The notes beneath the pieces are model-generated. The model was not told the DNA's origin. It did not search any database and saw only the letters and a program-made list of their open reading frames with translations. Made by a program: the position numbers and the translations under genes. 64,000 nt of DNA from Microcaldota archaeon (GTDB taxonomy: Archaea; Micrarchaeota; Micrarchaeia; Micrarchaeales; CABMGC01), in contig JAJZOD010000002.1 in the NCBI GenBank assembly GCA_021852055.1, positions 1 through 64,000 of the forward strand, written 5' to 3'. This document shows, piece by piece, positions 40,414-50,778 of the stretch (positions within the stretch are counted from its first letter, which is position 1; every line of letters begins with the position of its first letter).

Positions 40414-41307
40414 ATGGCAACTTCGAATCAGGGCACTGCACCTTCAGATGCAAGTTCGTTTTCTCCTCAGGTTCCATCTAAGCAAAATCCACCGAAAAAC
40501 AGCAAGATTGACAAGCTTGCGATTGAGGGTCTGAAAAGCATCAGAGGATACTTTCTTTACACCTTTGTGGGTTTGCTTCTTGGTTTTATAATTATTGCTT
40601 TAGTAATAAGCATTATTTTTTCTGCAGGTTCTGGTTCTTCTATTTCAGGATACGCATACGGAATTGGTTCTTATGCCTCAACAATACTCTTTTTAACAGT
40701 TCTGCTCTTGGTAATCATAGTAGCTATTGCGGTTTTTGAAGTGTTTGCTGCACTATCCCTGATGTTTGCCATCCGGGATCTGAGGAGAAGTGGCCTAAAA
40801 TCAGCATCTGTATACTCATCAGTATCAAAGTGGCTTAAATATCTGACTATAATATTTGTAATAATTTCAGCGGTATACATGCTTTTCACTTTCTTTTTGC
40901 TTTTCTCGTTATTTTCCGCCTCCGCGCTTTATGGCGGCGCTTCTTCTGGAACTGGTTCATTAATTTCCTTTGCCATAGTCATAGTATTTACTATAATATT
41001 TGTTGTTATTGAGCTGCTATTTATATGGAAGCTTTATTGTTTGTATAAATCGCTTTCGGAAGATCTCTCAAGTCCGCGTTTGGGTACTTCAGCAAAGCTT
41101 CTTGTTGTTGGTGTGGCAATAGCAGTTATAGCTGGTATCGCTGAGTCAATCGCATCAATAGCAAGCGCAGGTTTATTATCTGGAGGCTCGTCTTTGTTAA
41201 TTGTTCTCCTACTTGTGTTCGTCGCAGAGATTATTGCAGTAATAATCCTCGCAATTGCACAATGGCTTGGTTATAAGTCGGTATCTGACGCACTGGTTAA
41301 GGTATAG
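40414..41307 (+). CDS. Multi-pass membrane protein (DUF996-like)
   Basis: Several TM segments; ATG 40414 preceded by TATA-like tatttaaatgtttttatttaaa; track start 40273 looks over-extended. Confidence 0.65.
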   Translation: MATSNQGTAPSDASSFSPQVPSKQNPPKNSKIDKLAIEGLKSIRGYFLYTFVGLLLGFIIIALVISIIFSAGSGSSISGYAYGIGSYASTILFLTVLLLVIIVAIAVFEVFAALSLMFAIRDLRRSGLKSASVYSSVSKWLKYLTIIFVIISAVYMLFTFFLLFSLFSASALYGGASSGTGSLISFAIVIVFTIIFVVIELLFIWKLYCLYKSLSEDLSSPRLGTSAKLLVVGVAIAVIAGIAESIASIASAGLLSGGSSLLIVLLLVFVAEIIAVIILAIAQWLGYKSVSDALVKV

Positions 41308-41364
41308 CAAATACTTACATAACAAGCTCAGTTTACTCCATCTATTGCTATGGCGTCTTATTAC

Positions 41365-42246
41365 TTAACTTCTTTGCTGGTTTAGCTTGAAGACCCATGT
41401 ATACTTCCACGGGCTCTTCTGGAGCAGCGGATTTATCTCGGTTTTAGGCACGCCGAGGATCCTTAACGAGTAAAGTTCGTGGAGATTTGTGAATATGGGG
41501 TATTTTTCAACCGAGAAACCCATATTGCTAAAAAATGCATGTACACTCTCTTCACTGTCTAATGCGTTTTCAATAACGCTTCTGCCTGTTATATCCGTCC
41601 TTTTTGCTCCTGGAGTATCAGCAGCATCAAGCCTTTTTCTATCCAGTATGTCAGAGCATATCCATGCCCCTCCGAAAACCTGCAGCATGCATTTCACATT
41701 ATCCACCACCCTCTTTTTCTCGTTGATATTTAAGTGGTTCATAAGTCCTTCGCTAACTATGTACAGGGGTTTGTTTAGAAATGCACCAGATGCATTGAGA
41801 ATGTCAGCATAAGATAGCGCATTTGCTTGTTCCAGGCGCAGCTTCCTGCTCGAGTAATTTGGCGCTATGCTTTCAATAATCCCTCTTTTCTCATTTGAAA
41901 TATCCTGAAGGTCTGTTTCGGTGTATGTTACTTTCCCTGTATTTGTAAATGCAAGGCCTCTAGGCGACATTCCAGCTGCAAGTTCGAGTATCTGCGTAGC
42001 ATTGGACCTTCTCAGTATCTCATCTATGCTCTTTCCTCTCGCTTCAATCCCCGGCGCCCTGAGCATTAGCTGCTCATGGCTTTCAGGGCCATTACCCCAA
42101 ATTTTTTCCCATGCCTCTTTTGCAGACACCTTTTCAGCTATCTCTTTGGCATATGGTATATTCGAAAAAGACCTGACATAAGCTACGGTGCGTGCAGTAA
42201 TGCTTATCCTGTCATAATTGTATACGCTTTTGTTTACAGTCCTCAT
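41365..42246 (-). CDS. Class I SAM methyltransferase, leucine-carboxyl-methyltransferase-like
   Basis: ILELAAGMSPRGLAF, TYTETDL, YIVSEGLMNHL motifs; overlaps metG. Confidence 0.78.
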   Translation of the reverse strand: MRTVNKSVYNYDRISITARTVAYVRSFSNIPYAKEIAEKVSAKEAWEKIWGNGPESHEQLMLRAPGIEARGKSIDEILRRSNATQILELAAGMSPRGLAFTNTGKVTYTETDLQDISNEKRGIIESIAPNYSSRKLRLEQANALSYADILNASGAFLNKPLYIVSEGLMNHLNINEKKRVVDNVKCMLQVFGGAWICSDILDRKRLDAADTPGAKRTDITGRSVIENALDSEESVHAFFSNMGFSVEKYPIFTNLHELYSLRILGVPKTEINPLLQKSPWKYTWVFKLNQQRS

Positions 42247-43718
42247 GCATTCATACCCTGCGTTTTCTCTATCTTATTGAAGAGGTGCCCTTCTTTTTTA
42301 ATCCTGCCGTTGAAATCCGAGAATTTGCAATGTGATATATCCTGCTTATCAACACCGAGCTGAGCCCTTATCTTTTCTGCAGTTTCAGGCATGAACGGCC
42401 CGATAAGCACTGATATAATGCGTATGGATTCGAGTATATTGTAGATTACGCTGCCTAACTCTTCGCCATTCAGTTTCCATGCCTGTTTCTCATTTATATA
42501 CTTATTGGTCCTTCTCACCTGAGACCATATCTCTTCAATAGCGTTGAACGTATCGAGGTTGGTCATCAGAGTTTTTATGTGCTCAACATCAAGACCTTTA
42601 TCAAGCTCAGGGGCTCCCTTTATTCTGCCGTTGAAACGTTCTGCAAGGGTCAGGCTCCTATATACAAGGTTACCTAAGTCATCTACAAGCTCGCCGTTTA
42701 TCCTTGCAATAAGGTTTTTCTCCGAGAAGTCGCTGTCGTCTCCAAAAGGCATCTCCCTTGCAAAATAGTACCGTATGGCATCAACGCCGTACTTGTTTTT
42801 CAGCTCAATCGGGTCTACCATATTCCCTAAAGATTTGCTCATCTTCCTGCCTTCTACAGTCCACCAACCATGTGAAAATATCTTTTTAGGAGCATCAATG
42901 CCTGCAGAGAAGAGCATCGCCGGCCATATTACTGTGTGGAACCATGCTATCTCCTTGCCTATTATGTGAGCATCTGCAGGCCAGAACCGCATATTGCCGC
43001 CATCAGGCCACTGCAGGGCAGAAATGTAGTTTACAAGTGCATCTACCCACACATAAATCGTATGGTTGCTGTCCTCCGGAAATGTTATCCCCCATTTTAT
43101 TGTAGTTCTTGTTACGCTTATGTCCTTTAATCCTCCCTTTACGCGATTTATTATCTCGCCTGACCTGAATTTCGGAGATATAAATAAGGGGTTTTTATCA
43201 TAAAGCTCAAGCAGTTTGTCCTGATATTTGCTAAGTCTGAAAAAATAGCTCTCTTCCTTTACTTTCTTGACTTCACGCCCGCACTCCGGGCACTTCCCAT
43301 CCTTAAGCTGCAGCTCCGTCAAGAAAGTTTCATCGGGAGTGCAGTACCATCCCTCATATTCGCCTTTGTATATGTCACCTGCATCATACAGCTTCTTTAT
43401 AAATTCAGCAACTATGGACTCGTGCTGCCTGTCTGTTGTCCTTATAAATGCATCATTTGTTATATTGTACTCCTTCCATGCGCTTGAAAACTTACTTGCC
43501 ATAGTGTCGGCAAACTCTTTTGGCTGCATGCCGGCCCTTTCAGAGGCCTTCTGCACCTTTTCGCCATGCTCATCTGTGCCTGTCAGGAAAAATACATCAT
43601 CGCCGCAGAGTCTGTGCCATCTGGCTATAATATCGGAGATTACAGTGGTGTAAGCAGTGCCTATGTGCGGTTTATCTGTAATATAATATATCGGTGTTGT
43701 TATGTAATATTTTGCCAT
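42243..43718 (-). CDS. metG: Methionyl-tRNA synthetase, bacterial-type
   Basis: TPIYYITDKPHIGTAYTTV, EESYFFRLSKYQDKLLELY, GRKMSKSLGNMVDP. Confidence 0.93.
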   Translation of the reverse strand: MAKYYITTPIYYITDKPHIGTAYTTVISDIIARWHRLCGDDVFFLTGTDEHGEKVQKASERAGMQPKEFADTMASKFSSAWKEYNITNDAFIRTTDRQHESIVAEFIKKLYDAGDIYKGEYEGWYCTPDETFLTELQLKDGKCPECGREVKKVKEESYFFRLSKYQDKLLELYDKNPLFISPKFRSGEIINRVKGGLKDISVTRTTIKWGITFPEDSNHTIYVWVDALVNYISALQWPDGGNMRFWPADAHIIGKEIAWFHTVIWPAMLFSAGIDAPKKIFSHGWWTVEGRKMSKSLGNMVDPIELKNKYGVDAIRYYFAREMPFGDDSDFSEKNLIARINGELVDDLGNLVYRSLTLAERFNGRIKGAPELDKGLDVEHIKTLMTNLDTFNAIEEIWSQVRRTNKYINEKQAWKLNGEELGSVIYNILESIRIISVLIGPFMPETAEKIRAQLGVDKQDISHCKFSDFNGRIKKEGHLFNKIEKTQGMNA

Positions 43719-43802
43719 TTAAAGCACCTAACTAGCGATATAACCTTTTATTATGCAGCCTTTTATTTCTTTTCTATTAATACTTTCCTGTGGATGGTGC
43801 AT

Positions 43803-45869
43803 ATGGACGAGATAGCTAGCAATGAGCTTGCAGATAGGTTCCTCTCCTTTCTAAATGCTTATTACCCTGAGCAGATCAACGACATGTACCTAAAATATCC
43901 AAAGGAGCGAAGCTTAAGTGTTGATATAAAAGACCTAGAACGGTTCGATGCCGAGATGGCAGACCAGCTGATAAACAATCCAGACAGCATGCTTTCAGAT
44001 GCAAATGCGGCGCTGCTCAAGCTGAACCCTAATCCAAATGCAGTTGAGCCTGTATATGTGCGCTTTTTTGGCATAGATACGCACATGCCGCTTATACAAG
44101 AGGTAGGCTCTGAATATATAGGGAAACTGCTCACCCTTGACTCGCTTGCAGTCAAAAGGTCGGAGATAACGCCCAGGGTAAATCTCGGCGTGTTCAAATG
44201 CTTGTTCTGTGGTACGGTTCTGAAGCTTAAGATAGACCGCGAAAGCGTTGTTGATGTGTGCCCGCAGTGCAAGCGACGCGCACTCAAGCAGGACAACGCA
44301 GAATCAAAGTTTACAAACCTGCAGCGGATAGCAGTCCAGGATCCGTTGGAAAGGCTCAGGGGCAGCACGCCTACATGGCACCTTGAGGTATGGATGGAAG
44401 ACGATCTTGTGAACAGCGTAATACCTGGCGATCGCGTAGACATTACTGGAATACTTCGCATAAAACCCAGGCGCACGTCTAAAGGCAAGGAAGACAAGCT
44501 ACTGTTCACCATGTTCTTCGATGCTGTTTCAATAAAATCCAAGCAAAAGGAGTTTGCCGAACTGGAGATAACTCCGGAAGAGGAACGCTCAATAACTGAA
44601 CTTGCCAAAGATCCAGACATATTCAACAAGATATCAAAGTCTATCTCTCCGAGCATCTTTGGCCATGATGAGATAAAGAAAGCGCTTGCACTGCAGTTGT
44701 TTGGTGGAACCCCAGACAAGCGGCTTATTGACGGAGCAAGGATACGCAGCGACATACACATGCTCCTTATAGGAGATCCTGGCAGTGCAAAGACGCGATT
44801 GCTTCAGGCTGTATCAGAAATAGTCCCAAAGGGCATTTATGTTAGCGGCAAGTCAACAAGCGGTGCAGGGCTTACGGCATCTGCAGAGCGCGACGAGTTC
44901 TCAGAAGGGGGCTGGACATTAAAAGCCGGCGCACTTGTTTTAGGTTCAGGGGGATCAGTATGCATAGACGAATTCGACAAGATAGGTGAGGATGACAAAT
45001 CAGCGCTCCTCGAGGCCCTTGAGTCGCAGACCATAAGTGTTGCAAAGGCCGGCATAGTGGCAAGGTTTAACGCGCGCACATCTGTTCTTGCTGCGGCCAA
45101 CCCCAAATACGGGCGTTTTGACATAAACACATACCCTGCCGAGCAGTTTGACATATCTCCGGCACTGCTGTCCAGGTTTGACCTCATATTTCCCATAAAG
45201 GATGTCCTTGACGAGGAGCTCGATAAGCAGATAGCAAGGCACATATTAATACAGCACGAGGCAGCAGGGGCCCAGATAGCCGAGCTCGCGGAGCGGGAGC
45301 AGGTGGAGAGGCCGCCACTGAATTCAGAACTGCTAAGGAAGTATATAGCATACGCGAGGAAAGGAGTTAAGCCAAGGCTTACGCAGGAGGCAAGCCAGAA
45401 GTTGCAGGAGTATTATGTTGATCTGAGAAAGCTCGGCATAAAGACAGGTGCAGTGCCTATGACGCCAAGGCAGATAGAGGGCCTGGTGCGCCTTGCGGAG
45501 GCCAGCGCAAAGACCAGGCTATCCGGCGTAGTTCTGCAAAAGGATGCAGAACTTGCAATAGCATTATTCGAGTATATGCTCAACACGCTTGCAGTAGATC
45601 GCGGAGGCAGGCGCGACATAGATGCGCTTCTTACGGGTCTTCCAAGGGAGAAGGTAAACAAGATAAATACGCTCATGTCTATAATAAAGAACCTTGAAAA
45701 GGAGGAGAACGGTGCAGCAAAACTTGTGCGCATACTTGAAGAGGCAGAGAAGCAGAGCATAGACAGGGCGACATCCACAAAATACATAACAGAGTTAGAG
45801 CACTCCGGGGACATATACAGCCCTAAGCCAGGCATAATAAAGATAGTGCATAAAAACGAGGATGTGTAA
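43803..45869 (+). CDS. mcm: MCM replicative helicase
   Basis: GDPGSAKTRLLQAV, VCIDEFDKI, LLSRFDLIF; ATG 43803 preferred over track start 43566; no intein. Confidence 0.96.
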   Translation: MDEIASNELADRFLSFLNAYYPEQINDMYLKYPKERSLSVDIKDLERFDAEMADQLINNPDSMLSDANAALLKLNPNPNAVEPVYVRFFGIDTHMPLIQEVGSEYIGKLLTLDSLAVKRSEITPRVNLGVFKCLFCGTVLKLKIDRESVVDVCPQCKRRALKQDNAESKFTNLQRIAVQDPLERLRGSTPTWHLEVWMEDDLVNSVIPGDRVDITGILRIKPRRTSKGKEDKLLFTMFFDAVSIKSKQKEFAELEITPEEERSITELAKDPDIFNKISKSISPSIFGHDEIKKALALQLFGGTPDKRLIDGARIRSDIHMLLIGDPGSAKTRLLQAVSEIVPKGIYVSGKSTSGAGLTASAERDEFSEGGWTLKAGALVLGSGGSVCIDEFDKIGEDDKSALLEALESQTISVAKAGIVARFNARTSVLAAANPKYGRFDINTYPAEQFDISPALLSRFDLIFPIKDVLDEELDKQIARHILIQHEAAGAQIAELAEREQVERPPLNSELLRKYIAYARKGVKPRLTQEASQKLQEYYVDLRKLGIKTGAVPMTPRQIEGLVRLAEASAKTRLSGVVLQKDAELAIALFEYMLNTLAVDRGGRRDIDALLTGLPREKVNKINTLMSIIKNLEKEENGAAKLVRILEEAEKQSIDRATSTKYITELEHSGDIYSPKPGIIKIVHKNEDV

Positions 45870-45878
45870 GGGGACTAA

Positions 45879-46970
45879 ATGGAACGCAGGATAGATGTCA
45901 GGCAGCTTACTGCGCTGCTTACGCTTTTTATGATTGCCCAGTTTACTGGGCTGTTGCTTGTATATGTTTCGTTTCCAGCAGCATCGCTTTCGCAGCTTGC
46001 AGCTCAGTCGCAGCAGCAGCCGCAGCTTGCAGCATCGTCATATCTTCTGATATTCGCCGCAGAGATAGTCGTAATAATACTTGTGCTTATGTTTGTTGTC
46101 AGGTCAAGCAAAGGCAAAAACTTTTTTGCGCTAGCAGAAGCATACATAATACTCCTTGGGTCGTTTTTCTTTTTTCTAATCATACTCAGTGACCTGTTTC
46201 CATATCTCAGCTCTGTTGAACTTGAGGTGGCATCTGGGCTGTGCGCTATCGCAATATATCTATTAAAGAGAAGGAAGAGCCTAAACACACAAACCTTTAG
46301 GAATATAATTACAATTTTAAGCAGTATAGGCGTTGGCATCTTCATAGGTGTAAGCATCGGCTCGCAGTTCGGAGTTCTGGTGCTGTATGCTATACTCGGA
46401 ATCTTTGCCATATATGATTACCTAGCTGTGTTCGTCCTTAAGTTCATGATACCTATGGCCAAACATGCTGCCAGTATGAACCTTGCATTTATGATAGGCT
46501 CTTCAGAGCTCGAGCTGCATCCAAAAACCAACATGAAAAAGGCGCAATATACTGCTGCCGATATAAAATCGATAAAAAATCCTAGCATTCGCAAGCTGAT
46601 AAAAGCAGGCAACATGCCCGCAGTGTCAAGTGTAATGCTTGGCAATGGGGACATAATGCTGCCGCTGCTCGTTTCTTCAGGTGCGTATGTTTTTACTGGG
46701 AGCATCTCACTTGCGCTTGCAATAACTGTCGGCGCAATATTCGGCCTCATTGCAACGTTCTGGATAATACGCAGGTACATGATAGGTCTTCCTGCAATAC
46801 CGCCAATATTTGCATTTGTGAGCATATCCTTGGCTGTTTTTTATCTGGCGTCAGGGGTGCAGGATCTGATAATCTGGGTTTACATATTAAGCGCTGTTGT
46901 CTCTATTGCAGCAATGTACTTTGCAGTCAGGAGGGCAGGTTCCACAACCGGTCCAACTTCAGCAAAATAA
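45879..46970 (+). CDS. Presenilin/signal-peptide-peptidase-family intramembrane aspartyl protease
   Basis: IYDYLAVF (YD) and VMLGNGDIMLP (GxGD) on TM segments, C-terminal LPAIPPI (PAL-like). Confidence 0.85.
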   Translation: MERRIDVRQLTALLTLFMIAQFTGLLLVYVSFPAASLSQLAAQSQQQPQLAASSYLLIFAAEIVVIILVLMFVVRSSKGKNFFALAEAYIILLGSFFFFLIILSDLFPYLSSVELEVASGLCAIAIYLLKRRKSLNTQTFRNIITILSSIGVGIFIGVSIGSQFGVLVLYAILGIFAIYDYLAVFVLKFMIPMAKHAASMNLAFMIGSSELELHPKTNMKKAQYTAADIKSIKNPSIRKLIKAGNMPAVSSVMLGNGDIMLPLLVSSGAYVFTGSISLALAITVGAIFGLIATFWIIRRYMIGLPAIPPIFAFVSISLAVFYLASGVQDLIIWVYILSAVVSIAAMYFAVRRAGSTTGPTSAK

Positions 46971-47015
46971 CGATGAACTAGAGGAAATAACAACAAAAGA
47001 AAATATAAAAGTGAT

Positions 47016-48374
47016 ATGATGGTATGGCTTGATGCGGTAATGGAAGCTGATCCAGAACTTTTCGGGTACATGAAAGAGGAGCTTTCAAGGCAGAAGGCTT
47101 CATTGGAGATGATACCTTCAGAGAACTTCACCAGCGAGGCGGTAATGCAGGCTGTTGGAAGCATACTTACAAATAAGTATTCTGAAGGATATCCGGGCAG
47201 AAGGTACTACGGCGGGAACGAGTTTATCGATAAAATAGAGCGCTTGGCTGTAAACAGGGCCAAAAGACTTTTTAATGTAGAGCATGTCAATGTGCAGCCT
47301 TATTCGGGCTCGCCTGCAAATATGGAGGTATATCTGTCAATATGCAAGCCTGGCGATACAGTAATGGGCCAGAGCCTTACTTCTGGAGGCCATTTGACGC
47401 ACGGAAGTCCGGCGAGTGCTACAGGCCAGATATTCAACAGCATGCAATACGGAGTCAGGCCTGACGGTTACATAGATCTTGATGCTGTGCGCGAGCTTGC
47501 AGTCAATAACAAGCCCAAGCTCATATGGGTCGGCTCCACGGCCTATGTGCGTCGCCTTCCTTTTAAGGAGATGGCATCCATAGCTGATGAAGTAGGCGCA
47601 TATCTTGCAGCTGACATATCGCACATCTCGGGCCTTGTCATAGCTGGCGTGCATGAAAGTCCTGCTGATTATGCCCACATAATAACTACAACCACCCACA
47701 AGACGCTTCGCGGCCCGCGCGGCGCAATGATAATGGTCACTAAAAAAGGCATTGAAAAAGACCCGGAGCTTCCTTCAAAAATAGACAAGGCCGTATTTCC
47801 AGGGATGCAGGGGGGACCGCATGACCATGTAACTGCTGCGATAGCAATTTCTCTGCTTCAGGCATCAACCCCCGAGTTCAAGGAGTATGCAGTTCAAATA
47901 GTAAATAATGCAAAGGCGCTCGCAGCAGCATTGATGAAAAACAACATAGACCTTGTAACAAACGGCACTGACAATCACATGGTGCTCGCAGATCTTACAA
48001 GTATAGCTCCCGGCCTTGGCATATTTGCTCAAGAGGCTCTGGATGCCGTAGGCGTAACGATGAACAAGAACACAGTTCCTGGGGAGCAGTCTTCTGCGTT
48101 TTATCCAAGTGGCCTGCGCATGGGCACTCCTGCAATTACGACCAGAGGCATGAAAGAACAGCAGATGTACCTGATAGCCGATATTATAAGCGAGGTAATA
48201 AACAACATACGCGGTTACAGGCTTCCTGGCGACAAGGATGCGCGCATTGATTATCTGCGCACATTTCGCGAAGAGATCAAAAAATCAGAAGCCATGCGAG
48301 ACCTTAAAAAAAGGACAGTGGAGATATCCGCTATGTTTCCTTTATACAAAAACATTCTGCTTCCTGCAGAATAA
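47016..48374 (+). CDS. glyA: Serine hydroxymethyltransferase
   Basis: MIPSENFTSEAVMQAVGS, NKYSEGYPGRRYYGGNEFID, TTTTHKTLRGPRGAMI. Confidence 0.97.
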   Translation: MMVWLDAVMEADPELFGYMKEELSRQKASLEMIPSENFTSEAVMQAVGSILTNKYSEGYPGRRYYGGNEFIDKIERLAVNRAKRLFNVEHVNVQPYSGSPANMEVYLSICKPGDTVMGQSLTSGGHLTHGSPASATGQIFNSMQYGVRPDGYIDLDAVRELAVNNKPKLIWVGSTAYVRRLPFKEMASIADEVGAYLAADISHISGLVIAGVHESPADYAHIITTTTHKTLRGPRGAMIMVTKKGIEKDPELPSKIDKAVFPGMQGGPHDHVTAAIAISLLQASTPEFKEYAVQIVNNAKALAAALMKNNIDLVTNGTDNHMVLADLTSIAPGLGIFAQEALDAVGVTMNKNTVPGEQSSAFYPSGLRMGTPAITTRGMKEQQMYLIADIISEVINNIRGYRLPGDKDARIDYLRTFREEIKKSEAMRDLKKRTVEISAMFPLYKNILLPAE

Positions 48375-48513
48375 GCTGCAGAGTTGTAAACCGTAATCGA
48401 AGATCAGCAATTCATACCTGCTATGAATTTATAAACTTGGCCAGCTTAGACAAACGTGCACAGTAATGTAAACACGTATATATCATATACTTTAAAATAT
48501 ATCTGTTGATTCA

Positions 48514-49182
48514 ATGACAACTGCTATAAAAACGCAAGGTTCTGAAAAAGAGCACAGGCAGCCATCCCTTCTTGATATGGCAAAAGCCACTGCGGGTTCA
48601 CTAAGGCACGCAGCAGGCGTTTTTGCAGTATCGGCTGCAGTAGCAGTGCCTCTTGCATTTGGAAATTCCTCTGCTTCTGCAAGAGGATACAATCCATGGG
48701 AAACTGCCGCTGCAAGGATTGTAGAGAATGTGGCAAATGTTGCTACGGATGTTATAGCTTCCAATATAGTCCAGCAGCCTGCAGTTGTAGTGCAGGCTCC
48801 TGTAATTTCATATCCTGCCCCTGGCGGAGCTGTTGTCGAAAGCACAGTATCCGGATATATGCCAGCATATGCTCCAGGTGCAGTTATAGAGCCTACGGTA
48901 TCTAACTATCCCGGTTATATAGGCTATCGGGTGCCATTTACACAACAGGGCATAATAGAACGCACGGTGCATAATCGCAATTACATGCCTTACAATGCAA
49001 ACGGTGCTGTGATAGAGCAGACAGCATCAAGAGGGTTTGCATATACCGCTCCAGGTGCAGTTATAACACGCACGGTGTCAAGTCATCAGCTGCTCCAGCA
49101 AGGCGGCAGTGTTGTTGAAAGAACTGTGGGCCCACAGCAAACTTATACTACCGGCCAGATAACCTACAGCCATCAGAAATAA
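48514..49182 (+). CDS. Short-repeat protein with (G)AVIExTVS motifs
   Basis: Repeated GGAVVESTVS / GAVIEPTVS / QGIIERTVH / GAVIEQTAS / GAVITRTVS / GSVVERTVG. Confidence 0.65.
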   Translation: MTTAIKTQGSEKEHRQPSLLDMAKATAGSLRHAAGVFAVSAAVAVPLAFGNSSASARGYNPWETAAARIVENVANVATDVIASNIVQQPAVVVQAPVISYPAPGGAVVESTVSGYMPAYAPGAVIEPTVSNYPGYIGYRVPFTQQGIIERTVHNRNYMPYNANGAVIEQTASRGFAYTAPGAVITRTVSSHQLLQQGGSVVERTVGPQQTYTTGQITYSHQK

Positions 49183-49286
49183 CTATGAATGACATAGCAC
49201 TACTGTGTCATGGATGCGTATGTAGCCTTTATACCTTTATAATATGTTGGTATAAAACCTACCCTTTTAGTGGCGGATAATCTAGC

Positions 49287-49763
49287 TCAAATTACTCTTT
49301 TGTATTTCTTATAAATAAACTGTGGGAAATCCTCAGAATATGCCTCCTGCCATTTGCTAAAATCTATTTCGGGAAAGTATGTGTCGCCATCAAAATCCTC
49401 TTTTATAAGCGATATGTGCATTGTATCGGCAAGCAGTAGCATGCTTCTGTATAACTGCGCTCCGCCAATGCAGTATACATCCAGTCCATGGCTTTTTGCC
49501 ACTTCAAGAGCTTTTTCTACACTTTTACATACAACTGCTCCTTCCTGCACAGAAAGGGTGGTGCTCACTATTATGTTGACTCTTTGAGGAAGAGGCCTAA
49601 ACCGCTCTGGCAGCGATTCCCAAGTATTTCTGCCCATTATTACAGTGCTGCCCAGAGTTAATCTTCTGAACAGTTCCATGTCTTCTTTTATATGCCATGG
49701 TATTCTTCCCTGTTTGCCTATAACCCTGTTTTTTGTCATGGCAACTATTATACTCAACGACAT
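49287..49763 (-). CDS. folA: Dihydrofolate reductase
   Basis: VIGKQGRIPWHIKEDMELFRRLTLGSTVIMGRNTWESLP. Confidence 0.95.
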   Translation of the reverse strand: MSLSIIVAMTKNRVIGKQGRIPWHIKEDMELFRRLTLGSTVIMGRNTWESLPERFRPLPQRVNIIVSTTLSVQEGAVVCKSVEKALEVAKSHGLDVYCIGGAQLYRSMLLLADTMHISLIKEDFDGDTYFPEIDFSKWQEAYSEDFPQFIYKKYKRVI

Positions 49764-49765
49764 AA

Positions 49766-50662
49766 TTACACTGCTATATCAAATTTTATAGGAGGAAAGC
49801 TCTGATAATTTTCTATAGTTGTATCGGTATACTGCCATTCAAATATGTTTTTGAAGCTGTCTGTTCTTATTTTGGGAAGGGTATACTTCATAGGATCTCT
49901 GGATATCTGCTCCTTTGCTCCGGAGACGTGGTTTTCATAAATGTGCACATCAGCAAGGAACCCGACAAGCCTGCCCTCTTTTAATCCTGACTCTTTTGCA
50001 AGAAGGTGCAGGAGAAGCGCATAGCTTGCGATATTGAACGGAAGCCCAAGCATAGTATCCACAGACCGCTGATTCCACAGCAGGTTAAGCTTGCCCTCTA
50101 TTACTGTAACCTGGAAGCCGTAGTGGCAAGGAGGCAATGCCATCATTTCAAGCTGCTGAGGATTCCACGCAGACACTATCATGCGCCTGTCGTTCGGATC
50201 GCTCTTGAGTTTTTCGACGAGCTTTGACAGCTGATCAACTCCGCTGCCTTTATAATCCGCTTCATAATCCCTGTATTCGCCGTTGAAGTGCCTCCACTGA
50301 AATCCGTATATAGGGCCTAAGTTCCTTTCCTCAAGCATGCGTTTCTTCTCTACATCGCTATGCCCGTACGGTGCGACCTTCGGATTTGCCCATTCGTCCC
50401 AGATATGGTTATTACGATCCTGAAGCCACTTCTTATCAGTGATACCTTTTATAAAGAACTCAAGCTCAGATGCGATGTTCCTGAAAGGCATCTTTTTCGT
50501 AGTGAGCAGAGGGAAACCCAATTCCATGTCATGCTCGAACATAGCTCCTGCTATTGTCAGTGTTCTCACCCCAGTCCTGTTATCCTTCCACGCTCCAGAA
50601 TCAAGTACGCGCCTGACGATATCCAAATACGCAGAATCAGCATTATATGCCATGTATGCCAT
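49766..50662 (-). CDS. thyA: Thymidylate synthase (ThyA type)
   Basis: DNRTGVRT, LGPIYGFQWRHFNGEY, LPPCHYGFQV, RSVDTMLGLPFNIASYA. Confidence 0.97.
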   Translation of the reverse strand: MAYMAYNADSAYLDIVRRVLDSGAWKDNRTGVRTLTIAGAMFEHDMELGFPLLTTKKMPFRNIASELEFFIKGITDKKWLQDRNNHIWDEWANPKVAPYGHSDVEKKRMLEERNLGPIYGFQWRHFNGEYRDYEADYKGSGVDQLSKLVEKLKSDPNDRRMIVSAWNPQQLEMMALPPCHYGFQVTVIEGKLNLLWNQRSVDTMLGLPFNIASYALLLHLLAKESGLKEGRLVGFLADVHIYENHVSGAKEQISRDPMKYTLPKIRTDSFKNIFEWQYTDTTIENYQSFPPIKFDIAV

Positions 50663-50778
50663 GCAAACCTATTAGCAAATTTGCGTACTAATCTAAAAAT
50701 GTGCTTTATGCCGATTATTTATCCTAATATACTCTTATACGTCTGTGTATGCCTGTGCATGCCTGCATAAGCCAGAAG

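Noticed and set aside
43862-44761. 299-aa minus-strand ORF
   Set aside because: Antisense to mcm
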